A stretch of DNA of 64,000 nucleotides, taken from Bruticola sp004554425. Its GTDB lineage: Bacteria; Vulcanimicrobiota; Xenobia; Xenobiales; Xenobiaceae. The DNA is taken from NCBI GenBank assembly GCA_958366945.1, contig CATXCY010000004.1, positions 30,803 through 94,802 of the forward strand. The letters run 5' to 3'. The translations under genes and the position numbers were made by a program. Shown here in pieces: positions 53,599 to 61,970 of this stretch (positions are counted from its first letter, which is position 1; each line of letters begins with the position of its first letter). The notes beneath the pieces are model-generated. The model did not search any database. It was not told where the DNA came from and saw only the letters and a program-made list of their open reading frames with translations.

Positions 53599-54639
53599 CT
53601 ATACCAAATCTAAATTGGGTTTAGCATCCAGAGTTAAAGGAGAGCGCCAACCTTGAGCGGCCAATTCCCAACCGGCTTTGGCAATCATAACGGCATTGTC
53701 AGTACACAAATCAAACTTAGGACAAACAAAAGTTATACCTAAACGCTTAGCTCCTTCAGCCAGCCTTTCACGCAAAGCTTTATTGGCGGCAACACCACCA
53801 GCTAAAGCCAAAGACTTAGCTCCACAACGACGCACAGCTCTAAAAGCTTTAGTACTGAGCACATCGACAACAGCTTCTTGGAAAGAGGCACAAATATCAG
53901 CGTCACTGCCGCGCTCTTCGGACTGTAAATGGAGCAATACAGCAGTTTTTAAGCCAGAAAACGAAAACTCATATCCTTGGTTAATCATGGGACGGGCAAA
54001 AGGAATAGCATTTTTATTCCCTTTGAGAGCCATTTCTTGAATTTTGGGGCCACCAGGATAAGCCATACCTAAAGCTTTGGAGACTTTGTCGAAAGCTTCA
54101 CCAGCAGCATCGTCCCGCGTAGAGCCGAGCACTTCATAAGAACCGGGCCCGTCAACTTTAACCAACATAGTATGGCCGCCGGAAACCAAAAGACAAATCA
54201 TGGGTAATTCCAAATTGGAATTTTCCAGAAGAGCAGAAAAGATATGACCTTCCATATGGTTGACACCTATTAAGGGAATATCCAAGCATCCAGCTAAAGT
54301 TTTAGCAGCAGCTACTCCCAACAGTACAGCTCCCACCAAACCAGGCCCATAGGTTACAGCCACAGCCTCCAAATCGCTAAACTTGAGATTGACTTTTTCC
54401 AGTGCCTCTTCGATCATAGGATTGATAACTTCCATATGAGCGCGACAAGCTACCTCGGGCACTACTCCACCGTATTTAGCATGTAAAGGAATTTGCGTAG
54501 AAACTAAATTGGCTAGAATCTCACGTCCATCTTTCAAGATAGCGGCAGAAGTTTCGTCGCAAGAAGACTCTAAACCTAAAATATACTTAGGATAGAACGG
54601 ATCGCACTTAATATAATTGGCATTGCTGCGATTACTCAT
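53599..54639 (-). CDS. tsaD: tRNA N6-adenosine threonylcarbamoyltransferase TsaD
   Basis: A 346-residue universal enzyme that transfers threonylcarbamoyl to A37 of ANN-decoding tRNAs. Seen: LGLESSCDETSAAIL, ATYGPGLVGAVLLG-like block (AVTYGPGLVGAVLL), NHMEGHIFSALL (metal-binding HxxxH), LLVSGGHTMLV, DDAAGEAFDKVSKALGM, AGGVAANKALRERL and TDNAVMIAKAG. Length is normal. It needs TsaB and TsaE, which are encoded just upstream in the same run (tsaE-tsaB-rimI-tsaD). Start ATG 54639 follows rimI by nine bases. Confidence 0.97.
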   Translation of the reverse strand: MSNRSNANYIKCDPFYPKYILGLESSCDETSAAILKDGREILANLVSTQIPLHAKYGGVVPEVACRAHMEVINPMIEEALEKVNLKFSDLEAVAVTYGPGLVGAVLLGVAAAKTLAGCLDIPLIGVNHMEGHIFSALLENSNLELPMICLLVSGGHTMLVKVDGPGSYEVLGSTRDDAAGEAFDKVSKALGMAYPGGPKIQEMALKGNKNAIPFARPMINQGYEFSFSGLKTAVLLHLQSEERGSDADICASFQEAVVDVLSTKAFRAVRRCGAKSLALAGGVAANKALRERLAEGAKRLGITFVCPKFDLCTDNAVMIAKAGWELAAQGWRSPLTLDAKPNLDLV

Positions 54640-54648
54640 TATTTCTAC

Positions 54649-55170
54649 TTAGTCCAATCCTTTCAAATGACAATTCTCGGCCAAGCTTTTTACTTGCTGT
54701 AAATAAGCTGGCTCTTGCATGTTGTCAACCCGCATGATAATAGCATCATAACGGTTTTCATAATATTTTTTACGGATTCCCACAGCCTTGAAGCCGAAAC
54801 GTTTATAGACAGATAAAGCCGGCTCGTTGTTAAAACGAACTTCCAGAGTAGCAGCTTCCACTCCGTCTCCAAGCCCTTTGGCAATTAGATTGGCAAAAAG
54901 ATAGACGCCCAAGCCGTGCCCTTGCCATTGAGGATCAATAGTTACGGTACTGACTTCCAACTCGCCTAACAAATTCCAAGAGCCAGCATAACCAATTAAT
55001 TTGCCATCGGCCAAAAGCACCAAATAGCGAGCATAGCCACGCTCGATGTCAAAAGCAAAAGACTCTTTAGGCCAAGCTTCTTTTTCACCATAGACTAAAA
55101 GTTCTAATTCAGAAGCTTGATCGAGAAAATCTTTAGTAAATTGGCAAATTTCTATTTTGGGAAGAGCCAT
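54649..55170 (-). CDS. rimI: Ribosomal-protein-alanine N-acetyltransferase RimI
   Basis: A 173-residue GNAT acetyltransferase. It has the central strand VSTVTIDPQWQGHGLGVYL with the acetyl-CoA loop (QGHGLG, matching Q/RxxGxG/A), then LEVRFNNEPALSVYKRFGFK, where the asparagine and tyrosine positions of the RimI group are kept. The family acetylates the N-terminus of ribosomal protein S18. It lies four bases after tsaB and nine before tsaD, a common arrangement. A C-terminal extension of ~25 residues is unusual but minor. Confidence 0.92.
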   Translation of the reverse strand: MALPKIEICQFTKDFLDQASELELLVYGEKEAWPKESFAFDIERGYARYLVLLADGKLIGYAGSWNLLGELEVSTVTIDPQWQGHGLGVYLFANLIAKGLGDGVEAATLEVRFNNEPALSVYKRFGFKAVGIRKKYYENRYDAIIMRVDNMQEPAYLQQVKSLAENCHLKGLD

Positions 55171-55174
55171 TTTT

Positions 55175-55876
55175 TTAGCCTAACTGAACGTCAGCCGAAC
55201 GTAAATAAACAGGAGCCAGTTCCAAAATGCCCTGAGTGTGACCAGCTTTAAAAGCGCTCTCACCTAAGGAAGCAACCCAAGAACCACGCACTTGAGCATC
55301 GACAGCTGGAGAGACTAAGACAGAGCCTTTTTCCTTCAGCACTTCCTGATAGCGCACAGGGCCGCTACCTACAGCTAATTTGCACCCTAAACGAGTCGCT
55401 TCCTCGGCCAATTCTTGAGGTGAATAGGCTTTATCGGCACACAAACGGCGTAAAGTACCATCAGATGTATCAAAAAACGAAGCAAATATCTCGCCTCTTC
55501 TGGCATCTAAACCGGCCAGAAGGCAAGGACATCCGGGATGAGCTGCAGCCAAAGCTTCTAGAGTGTTAATACCAACTAAAGCACAACCTACAGTTTGAGC
55601 AATCGTCCTAGCTGTAACTATACCCAGGCGCAAACCGGTAAAGGATCCGGGGCCTACGGTTACAGCCACGGCACCTACATCTCCAAAGGAAGCGCCAATT
55701 TCTTCAAGAGCCCCTTTAATGGAAGGAAAAAGGCGACACAAATGGGATCGAGGGCTAAAACCGCCACGTTCAGCCAAGCAGCGACCATCTTGAACCAAAG
55801 CTATGCTGAAACTTTCACCTGAGCAATCAATGCCGATAATTAAAGACTTATTATAATTTATTTTCTTGGGAATCAT
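55175..55876 (-). CDS. tsaB: tRNA threonylcarbamoyladenosine biosynthesis protein TsaB
   Basis: A 233-residue inactive TsaD paralogue that binds and activates TsaD. Seen: LIIGIDCSGESFSIALVQDG, VTVGPGSFTGLRLGIVTAR, LVGINTLEALA and LLAGLDARRGEIF. I choose ATG 55876 (MIPKKINYNK) with GAGG ten bases upstream; it overlaps the tsaE end by 26 bases, so translation is coupled. The longer frame needs a TTG at 55891. Four bases separate it from rimI. Confidence 0.95.
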   Translation of the reverse strand: MIPKKINYNKSLIIGIDCSGESFSIALVQDGRCLAERGGFSPRSHLCRLFPSIKGALEEIGASFGDVGAVAVTVGPGSFTGLRLGIVTARTIAQTVGCALVGINTLEALAAAHPGCPCLLAGLDARRGEIFASFFDTSDGTLRRLCADKAYSPQELAEEATRLGCKLAVGSGPVRYQEVLKEKGSVLVSPAVDAQVRGSWVASLGESAFKAGHTQGILELAPVYLRSADVQLG

Positions 55877-56348
55877 TTTGCAAAGCCTCAACTATTTTTT
55901 GACCACGACCGCCATCAGACTCAAAGACCAATTCTCGTCCGGTAGGGCCTAAATCTGTGCGATAATAAATTTTTAAGCGTAAGCAATCTTTAGGCAACAG
56001 CTCTTCTGTACGCTCCGACCACTCTATACAAGCTATACCATCAGTACCGATATATTCTTCAGCACCGATATTAAGCAATTCTTCACTGTTTTCTAAACGG
56101 TAAGCATCAAAATGGTAAATGGGAATGCGCCCTTCATAAATATGCATAAGCACAAATGTAGGGCTGGAGACACGCTCAGAAGCTCCCATAGCTCTAGCTA
56201 ATCCGCGCACAAAAGTAGTTTTGCCAGCTCCCAAATCTCCATAAAAAGCGATCACATCAGCCGGACGCAAAATTTCAGCTAAGCGCTCTCCTACACTTTC
56301 AGTTTCAGCGTCATTGTGGGTAATAATTCTAAAATTCGTTTTGCTCAT
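55851..56348 (-). CDS. tsaE: tRNA threonylcarbamoyladenosine biosynthesis ATPase TsaE
   Basis: A 165-residue P-loop ATPase needed for turnover of the TsaBD complex. Seen: IAFYGDLGAGKTTFVRGLA (Walker A), SSPTFVLMHIYEG, IYHFDAYRLENSEEL and CIEWSERTEELLP. ATG 56348 begins MSKTNFRIITHND; the longer frame (to 56441) adds a poorly conserved basic leader, and the family starts near here, so I prefer the short form although the ribosome-binding site is weak. It heads the t6A run. Confidence 0.93.
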   Translation of the reverse strand: MSKTNFRIITHNDAETESVGERLAEILRPADVIAFYGDLGAGKTTFVRGLARAMGASERVSSPTFVLMHIYEGRIPIYHFDAYRLENSEELLNIGAEEYIGTDGIACIEWSERTEELLPKDCLRLKIYYRTDLGPTGRELVFESDGGRGQKIVEALQNDSQENKL

Positions 56349-56489
56349 ATCTTCTAACTGTCTTTTTTGTTTATTAACTTGACAAGAAAAGAGCTTCTCT
56401 CTGCGACTAAACGAAGTGAGAAGCTTTGTATCTATGATCAAGCGAATATATTTCTTCCTTTTGCTGCCAATGGCAAAAGAATATCAGAT

Positions 56490-57377
56490 CTAAGAATGGC
56501 TATCACCATATTTTTGACGATAGAGCTGTTCTAAAATATTGGAGCTCTTCTCGGTAGCTCTCTCTTCACGTCCTTGCAACTCTTTGCGCACAGACACTAG
56601 TTCATCGCGAACCTGAGCTACAGAGCTATAACGGCGCTCTGGAGCGTACTCCATGCACTTGGCCAAAACGGCTTCCAACCAGTGGTTGGCATTAGGCTTA
56701 AGCTTGCGCAACGGAGGCACATTAAAATTAAACTTGGCCATATTGGCTTGGGTTAAGCACCAATACAGAGTGGCACCTAAAGAGTAGATATCGCCGCGCA
56801 AGTCACAATCGAAACGATTATATTTTTCCGGAGGTGCAAAACCTGGACTTACCATAGTAAAGGTGCGCGGACTCTTACTGGGAGCAAAATAACGAGCTAC
56901 ACCAAAATCGATAACTTTTAAGTCACCATTGTAAGTGAGCATAACATTGGAAGGCTTTAAGTCACCCAATAAAATAGGATAAGGCTTGCGAGAGTGCAAG
57001 TAGCTCAAAACATCGGATAACTTTATGCCCCACTCCAGTACCGTGTCTTGGGTAATACCATCAGACTCAAGTACTTCTTGGTGCATAGTCTTACCAGCGA
57101 TCCACTCCATAACGATGTAGAAGTACACGCCCTGGTTAAAATAGGCCATAACTTTAGGCAAGCCTGGATGGGACAAAGACATCAAAATTTTTGCTTCGAG
57201 CTCAAATTGCACATTGAGGTCTTTAAATTCAACTTGCGAGAATCCCTCAGTGCATATAGCCTTGACAGCCACCAGTGCACCATTAGCCTTATTATCCTTG
57301 GCTAAGTAAACCGTGGCAAAATTACCATGGCCTAAATTACTTATAAGTCTGTACCGCCCCTGTAGCTCAGATGCCAT
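56490..57377 (-). CDS. Serine/threonine protein kinase, catalytic domain only
   Basis: A 295-residue Hanks-type kinase. It has a glycine loop GHGNFATVY, VAVK (Lys39), catalytic loop LLGDLKPSNVML (Asp139) and DFG (157-159). The catalytic loop reads LGD where most kinases read HRD, so this is a non-RD type, but Asp, Lys and Asn needed for catalysis remain and it may be active. There is no transmembrane segment or sensor domain; the last ~40 residues are charged. It lies about 140 bases upstream of tsaE on the same strand; function in the t6A context is not evident. Confidence 0.88.
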   Translation of the reverse strand: MASELQGRYRLISNLGHGNFATVYLAKDNKANGALVAVKAICTEGFSQVEFKDLNVQFELEAKILMSLSHPGLPKVMAYFNQGVYFYIVMEWIAGKTMHQEVLESDGITQDTVLEWGIKLSDVLSYLHSRKPYPILLGDLKPSNVMLTYNGDLKVIDFGVARYFAPSKSPRTFTMVSPGFAPPEKYNRFDCDLRGDIYSLGATLYWCLTQANMAKFNFNVPPLRKLKPNANHWLEAVLAKCMEYAPERRYSSVAQVRDELVSVRKELQGREERATEKSSNILEQLYRQKYGDSHS

Positions 57378-57693
57378 AAAACCTCAAAAATGCACTCAAA
57401 TAGAAATGTCGTATGTCGAATATGCTGTATGTTAAAAAAACAGCCAGCCGACAGAATCCGTGCTTCCTATACAGACAAGTCGCACCGCAAAACGAAGCCT
57501 AAATACCTTCTATAAGAATACCTTCTATAAGGAGCGCTCCGCCTGGTGGTATACTGCAAAATAATACCCCTTACCTGCTAGAAAATAAAATCATTTTGGA
57601 CAATGCTCAATAAAAATAAACTGCAAGAGAGGTAGAAAAAGACAAAATGGCAAAAAATCACCCCCATAAACAGAACTTACAGGACTTATATCT
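57378..57693. other. Divergent intergenic region with tandem 14-mer
   Basis: No gene longer than 16 codons. It holds a tandem copy of ATACCTTCTATAAG (57512-57541), a palindrome GGAGCGCTCC right after it, and a 16-codon frame (57647-57697) whose TGA overlaps the ATG of the phosphodiesterase gene. The kinase and phosphodiesterase promoters must both lie here; I could not define them with confidence. Confidence 0.35.
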
Positions 57694-58275
57694 ATGAAAA
57701 TTGCCATTTTATCGGATAGTCACGACAATTTAGACAAATTGCGCCAAGCTGTATGCGTTTGCAAAAAAGCCGGAGTGGAAGCTATTATCCACGCAGGCGA
57801 TTTTATTTCCCCTTTTAGTTTGACCCCCTTAGAAGAAAGTAAAATACCTGTCCATGCTGTTTTAGGTAACAATGACGGCGAAAGAGACGGCTTGCGGCGC
57901 CGCTTTGCCATGATGGGAGCTCACTTTTGGGAAGGACCGGTAACTTTTTTTATCGGCAACACTTGCGTAAACTTGCAACATTTCTCCTATACTGCCAACG
58001 AGCTTTCAACTTATATGGCTACTTCCAGTTCTGCGGCCAAACACATACGTCATCAGAACTCTCACAGTGGTCAGACTTTGTCAGCTAAAGATATTTTGCA
58101 AACTCAGCCACATGGATTACTCATTTATGGTCATACCCACAAACTTAAAATTGAAAAGCTTAGTAACTGTACTATCGTTAATCCAGGAGAGTGCTGTGGC
58201 TGGCTAACTGGTAGAGCAACCATGGTAATTTACGATACTGAATCCCAAAATTGTGAAGTTATAGACTTAAACTGA
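57694..58275 (+). CDS. YfcE/MJ0936-family metallophosphodiesterase
   Basis: A 193-residue calcineurin-like phosphodiesterase. All metal motifs are present: ILSDSHDN (D-x-H), IIHAGDF (GD), VLGNNDGE (GN-D variant) and IYGHTHKLKI (GHxH), followed by IVNPGECCGWLTGRA typical of YfcE/MJ0936 proteins. They hydrolyse phosphodiesters in vitro; the natural substrate is unknown. There is AGGA upstream of ATG 57694. The next gene (YqeG family) follows by 18 bases, so they are likely co-transcribed. Confidence 0.9.
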   Translation: MKIAILSDSHDNLDKLRQAVCVCKKAGVEAIIHAGDFISPFSLTPLEESKIPVHAVLGNNDGERDGLRRRFAMMGAHFWEGPVTFFIGNTCVNLQHFSYTANELSTYMATSSSAAKHIRHQNSHSGQTLSAKDILQTQPHGLLIYGHTHKLKIEKLSNCTIVNPGECCGWLTGRATMVIYDTESQNCEVIDLN

Positions 58276-58293
58276 TAATGAGAATTTGAAAAT

Positions 58294-58821
58294 ATGCACC
58301 GTTACACACCAGATCTTTACTGTCACAATATAGCCGATGTACCTTTTGCCAGTTTAGCGAAAAAAAATATAGTCAATATTTGTTTGGATGTTGATAACAC
58401 TTTAGCTAAACGCGATTCTTTACTAATCGATTATCAAATCGTTAAAGCCTTAAATAAAGCTCGCCAAAATGGTCACATAAAGAATCTTTGTATTGTCTCC
58501 AATATTATTTGGGGACGCTCCAGAGAAGAACGAGTGCGCAAAATTGCCGAGCAATTAGAAATTGAGCATTACTTTGCCGCCAGATTTTGGGAGAGAAAGC
58601 CTGGAGCCAAGCCTTTTCTGGAAGCGATGCGCATGATGAATTCTCAGCCTGAGAATACAGCTATTATTGGTGATCAAATTTTTACCGACGTTTTAGGTGG
58701 GAAAAGACTTGGACTTTACACGATTCTTGTCCGCCCTTTGGGAGAAGATCACTGGACAACTCGTCTAACCGGGCGACGTCGTCGGGAAATGCACATTCTT
58801 AAGCATCTTGGTTTTGAATAA
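58294..58821 (+). CDS. YqeG family HAD IIIA-type phosphatase
   Basis: A 175-residue HAD-superfamily protein. Catalytic LDVDNTLAKRDS (two Asp), IVSNIIWGRSREERVR, ERKPGAKPF (Lys) and IGDQIFTDVLGGKRLGLYTI are all seen and match YqeG rather than sugar phosphatases. Related proteins include phosphatidylglycerophosphatase GEP4 in mitochondria, so a lipid phosphatase role is possible. It starts at ATG 58294 with a weak ribosome-binding site and is probably coupled to the phosphodiesterase upstream. Confidence 0.88.
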   Translation: MHRYTPDLYCHNIADVPFASLAKKNIVNICLDVDNTLAKRDSLLIDYQIVKALNKARQNGHIKNLCIVSNIIWGRSREERVRKIAEQLEIEHYFAARFWERKPGAKPFLEAMRMMNSQPENTAIIGDQIFTDVLGGKRLGLYTILVRPLGEDHWTTRLTGRRRREMHILKHLGFE

Positions 58822-58947
58822 CACCAATATCAAGCGCTCAGTTTTTTTTAGCAAGAGGAAGAAAGTTTTGACTTAACGAAACAACCTCCTATCTGGCGTC
58901 AGTTATTCGAGGGTTTCTTGAAATCCTGCCAGCAAGGAGGCTTTTCA

Positions 58948-59466
58948 GTGGATAAACTCAATCTCGGAAATATCTCCGAAAAACTCAACAACCTCATGAA
59001 CAAAATTCCCGGTTACGCCGGTATGCAAGAGAGAGCAGCCAGACGCGAGAGCGACGCTGTTCATCGCGAATACATGGCTTCCAGGTTGACCAACCTCAAG
59101 AGCAGTATGCAATCTGCTCAGGAAGAATTTTTGGGAACCGGCAACTTGTCAGTCATGGAACCCTTCGACAAAGTAGCCAATAAGCTTGATCGTGTAATAG
59201 AACGCGTGCGCCACGCCAGTCGAGGCTATACCGGTTTCTTCGATGCCGTCAAGATCAACGAAGCGGAATTGGCTCGCATTTATGACTACGACTTATCTCT
59301 TGTCAATATTATCAGCAATGCCGAAGAAGCTTTAATGGCTGTACAGAGCGCTGCCGATGAAGGTGGCGATCCTAAGTTAGCCTTAAGATCACTTACCAAT
59401 TGCATAACCAACTTCGACAATGCTCTCAATGAGCGCGAACTTATCTTGAAAGGGATTAAAGCTTAA
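58948..59466 (+). CDS. Unknown helical protein co-encoded with an SPFH/zinc-ribbon protein
   Basis: A 172-residue, mostly alpha-helical soluble protein, no signal peptide. Start GTG 58948 has a perfect AAGGAGG seven bases upstream, which overrules the longer frame from 58918. Possible coiled-coil stretches lie at about 30-95, with EPFDKVANKLDRVIERVRH the most regular. No family is recognised. It lies three bases before the SPFH gene. Proteins of SPFH/zinc-ribbon type often work with coiled-coil PspA-like partners in membrane stress, and this could be such a partner, but it is much shorter than PspA. The inference is from context. Confidence 0.65.
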   Translation: MDKLNLGNISEKLNNLMNKIPGYAGMQERAARRESDAVHREYMASRLTNLKSSMQSAQEEFLGTGNLSVMEPFDKVANKLDRVIERVRHASRGYTGFFDAVKINEAELARIYDYDLSLVNIISNAEEALMAVQSAADEGGDPKLALRSLTNCITNFDNALNERELILKGIKA

Positions 59467-59469
59467 ACT

Positions 59470-60618
59470 ATGGCTAGATATTTAGATGTAATTGAATGGC
59501 GTCCCAATGATCCTACCGCTTTGGTAGGTAGAGTTCCTGAAGAAGGGCCTGCAGATATTAGAATGGGCGCTCAGCTGATTGTACGCGAGAGCCAAGCAGC
59601 TATTTTCTACCGCGATGGCCAAGCCATGGATACTTTCAGAGCTGGCCGTCACACTCTCTCTACAGCCAATATTCCTATTCTTACTGAATTCCTCAGCCGC
59701 TTTGCTGGCGGAAACAACGTCTTTGCCGCTGAAGTTTACTTCGTAAACCAGCAGGTTATGACCGATCTCAAGTGGGGCACTCCCAACCCCATCGATCTTA
59801 AGGATCCAGACTTAGGTTGGGTTCAATTGCGCGCTTTCGGTACGATGTCTGTACGCATCGAAGATCCGCAACTCTTTGTTAATACTTTAGTCGGCACCCG
59901 CTCCAGCTATAGTACCAAAGACTTAAATACAACCCTTAAGGGTAGTATTCGTACTCGCCTTAACGATCTTTTAAGCACTACTTTCAAATCTTATGCCAGC
60001 ATCCGCAGCAACTTAGACGAGTTAGTAGCCGCCATGAAGATTAAAGTCAAAGACGACTTTGGTAAGTATGGCGTTTCTCTGCGCGATTTCTTTATCCAGG
60101 ATGTTTCCGTACCTGAAGAAATTCAGGCCGCTTTCCGCAAACGTGCCACTATGGGTGCTTTGGGTGTACAAAATTATATGCAACTCAAAGCTGCCGATGC
60201 TCTGGGCGATATGGCCAACAACCAAGGCATGGTCGGTGGCGGTATGGGCGCCGGTATGGGCATGGGTATGGGCATGATGATGCCCCAAATGATGCAACAG
60301 GCTATGCAAAGCGGCATGCAAGCCAATATCCAGCAGCCTCAACAAGCCGCTGCTCCCCAACAAGCAGCCACTATTCCTTGTCCCAATTGCCAACAGCCGG
60401 TAGCCGTCGGTGGTAAGTTCTGTCCTAATTGCGGAACAAAAATGCTGCCTCCTGGCACAGTCCCCTGCCCCAGCTGTCAGGCTCCAGTTCCCAGTGGCAG
60501 CAAGTTCTGCCCTGAATGTGGCACTAAGGTGGCTCCTGATAAGAAAGTTTGCTCTTGTGGCGCCGAGTTGCCTCCCGGCACTAAGTTCTGTCCCGGATGT
60601 GGAGCTAAACAAGCCTAA
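59470..60618 (+). CDS. SPFH-domain protein with three C-terminal zinc ribbons (YdjI-like)
   Basis: A 382-residue cytosolic protein. Residues 1-235 form an SPFH-like (virion core/YdjI-type) domain: DVIEWRPNDPTALVGRVP, QAAIFYRDGQAMDTFRAGRH, and FIQDVSVPEEIQAAF. Next comes a Gly/Met/Gln-rich linker (about 255-300). The last ~80 residues contain three zinc ribbons: CPNCQQ...CPNCG, CPSCQA...CPECG and CSCGAE...CPGCG. In Bacillus the related protein works with a PspA homologue and membrane-stress proteins. No PspA is here; the 172-aa partner precedes it by three bases. Ends at a good terminator. Confidence 0.85.
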   Translation: MARYLDVIEWRPNDPTALVGRVPEEGPADIRMGAQLIVRESQAAIFYRDGQAMDTFRAGRHTLSTANIPILTEFLSRFAGGNNVFAAEVYFVNQQVMTDLKWGTPNPIDLKDPDLGWVQLRAFGTMSVRIEDPQLFVNTLVGTRSSYSTKDLNTTLKGSIRTRLNDLLSTTFKSYASIRSNLDELVAAMKIKVKDDFGKYGVSLRDFFIQDVSVPEEIQAAFRKRATMGALGVQNYMQLKAADALGDMANNQGMVGGGMGAGMGMGMGMMMPQMMQQAMQSGMQANIQQPQQAAAPQQAATIPCPNCQQPVAVGGKFCPNCGTKMLPPGTVPCPSCQAPVPSGSKFCPECGTKVAPDKKVCSCGAELPPGTKFCPGCGAKQA

Positions 60619-60652
60619 TTTATCCCTATTAGCATTATAATCTGTTAGAAAT

Positions 60653-60703
60653 AAACCTTGTATCATTTTTAATCTTAAAAATAGATACAGGGTTTTCTTT
60701 TAT
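60653..60703 (+). terminator. Terminator of the SPFH operon
   Basis: AAACCTTGTATCATTTTT (60653-60670) pairs with AAAAATAGATACAGGGTTTT (60677-60696), followed by CTTTTATTC. It separates this operon from the methyltransferase pair. Confidence 0.8.
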
Positions 60704-60746
60704 TCTTTGGAAGTTAAAGCAAAACTTTTAAGGGCAGAAATTACAT

Positions 60747-61970
60747 ATGGAAAATCAAAATCGAGAATTACTCTTTTTAGAGCAACAGAAAACGCAAAGC
60801 GCTATAGAAGCCTTATCTCAAAGCAAACTTGGGGGCACTGAAGAATTTAAGCTTATCAAAAAATTACGTCAAGATTTTACTTCCGAAGAAACTTCCTGGC
60901 TGTTAAACCAAGTGAAATTGCGTCAAAAAGCTTTACGCAAATTCCCTTCTACTATGGTTGAAAAGATGTATTTTGAAGAGAAGGCCCTAGAGCAAGCTAC
61001 AGCTTGGCCTTTGGCTTTACATAGAGCCCAAAAGTTGCAAGCGATCGCGCCGGAAGGCCCAATTTTAGATCTTGGTTGTGGTATGGGATGCGATGCTTTA
61101 GCTATAGCTCATTACCGTCCAGTTATAGCTATAGATTTAGAACAAAGTAGATTGGATATTTTACAAGCTAACGCTAAAAATTTAGCCTTACCTTACCATA
61201 TTCAAACTTTGCAACTTGACTACATCAAGAACAAATTGCCTCAAGCCTCGGCTGCTTTTAGCGATCCGGCTCGCCGCATAGACAGTAAGCGCATTTACAA
61301 AGTGGAAGAGACTTTTCCGCCCTTAAAAAAAGTTGTTGGATTAGCCAGATTTTTAAATATTCCCACAGCTATAAAGTTAGCTCCTAGTTTCGATAAAACT
61401 TTACTTGAAGATTTACCAGGCGCTTCTTTAGAATTTGTCGGTCTGAATAAACAATGTCGCGAAGCGGTATTGTGGCTCAATTGTTTTGCTGAGCCTTCTT
61501 TGCAAGCCTCTATCTACTTAAAAGATGGAACTTGGCACCAAGAAAGCCTGCCTTTAGGCCAAGATAGTACTGTTGCCGTAGGCGATTTACACGAAGGCCA
61601 ATACCTTTATGAAATTGAGCCTGTTCTCTTGCGAGCTGGCCTTTTACATAAATATGCCGATAAGCTCCAAGCCCACTTATTTGATGAACAAACTAGTTGG
61701 CTCATTAGCGACAATTTAGTTGAAGAGCCTTTAGCTGATGCCTTTTTAATTAGCGAAATTCACAAGTTTTCCTTAAAAACTTTGCAAAAACGCATAAAAG
61801 ATCTCAATATTGGCATTTTAGAAATTAAAAAACGTAATTCAGCTATAGAGCCGGAAATTATTAGACAAAAAATAAGAACTTGCCCTACAAAAAATGAACT
61901 TACAGTTTTTGTAACCAGGCAAAATGGGCAACCTCTCTTTATGCTAGGTCAAAGGATTAGTAATTCGTGA
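60747..61970 (+). CDS. Class I SAM-dependent methyltransferase with THUMP-like C-terminal domain
   Basis: A 407-residue cytosolic protein. Rossmann methyltransferase motif GPILDLGCGMGCDALAIA (SAM loop), VIAIDLEQSRLDILQANA (acidic loop), and AAFSDPARRIDSKRIYKVE (motif IV, DPAR). An N-terminal helical ~90 residues precede it. The C-terminal ~80 residues (LKTLQKRIKDLNIGILEIKK) fit the THUMP-like domain found in this family, which suggests an RNA substrate. It overlaps the next methyltransferase gene by four bases, so they are translationally coupled. Target unknown. Confidence 0.85.
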   Translation: MENQNRELLFLEQQKTQSAIEALSQSKLGGTEEFKLIKKLRQDFTSEETSWLLNQVKLRQKALRKFPSTMVEKMYFEEKALEQATAWPLALHRAQKLQAIAPEGPILDLGCGMGCDALAIAHYRPVIAIDLEQSRLDILQANAKNLALPYHIQTLQLDYIKNKLPQASAAFSDPARRIDSKRIYKVEETFPPLKKVVGLARFLNIPTAIKLAPSFDKTLLEDLPGASLEFVGLNKQCREAVLWLNCFAEPSLQASIYLKDGTWHQESLPLGQDSTVAVGDLHEGQYLYEIEPVLLRAGLLHKYADKLQAHLFDEQTSWLISDNLVEEPLADAFLISEIHKFSLKTLQKRIKDLNIGILEIKKRNSAIEPEIIRQKIRTCPTKNELTVFVTRQNGQPLFMLGQRISNS

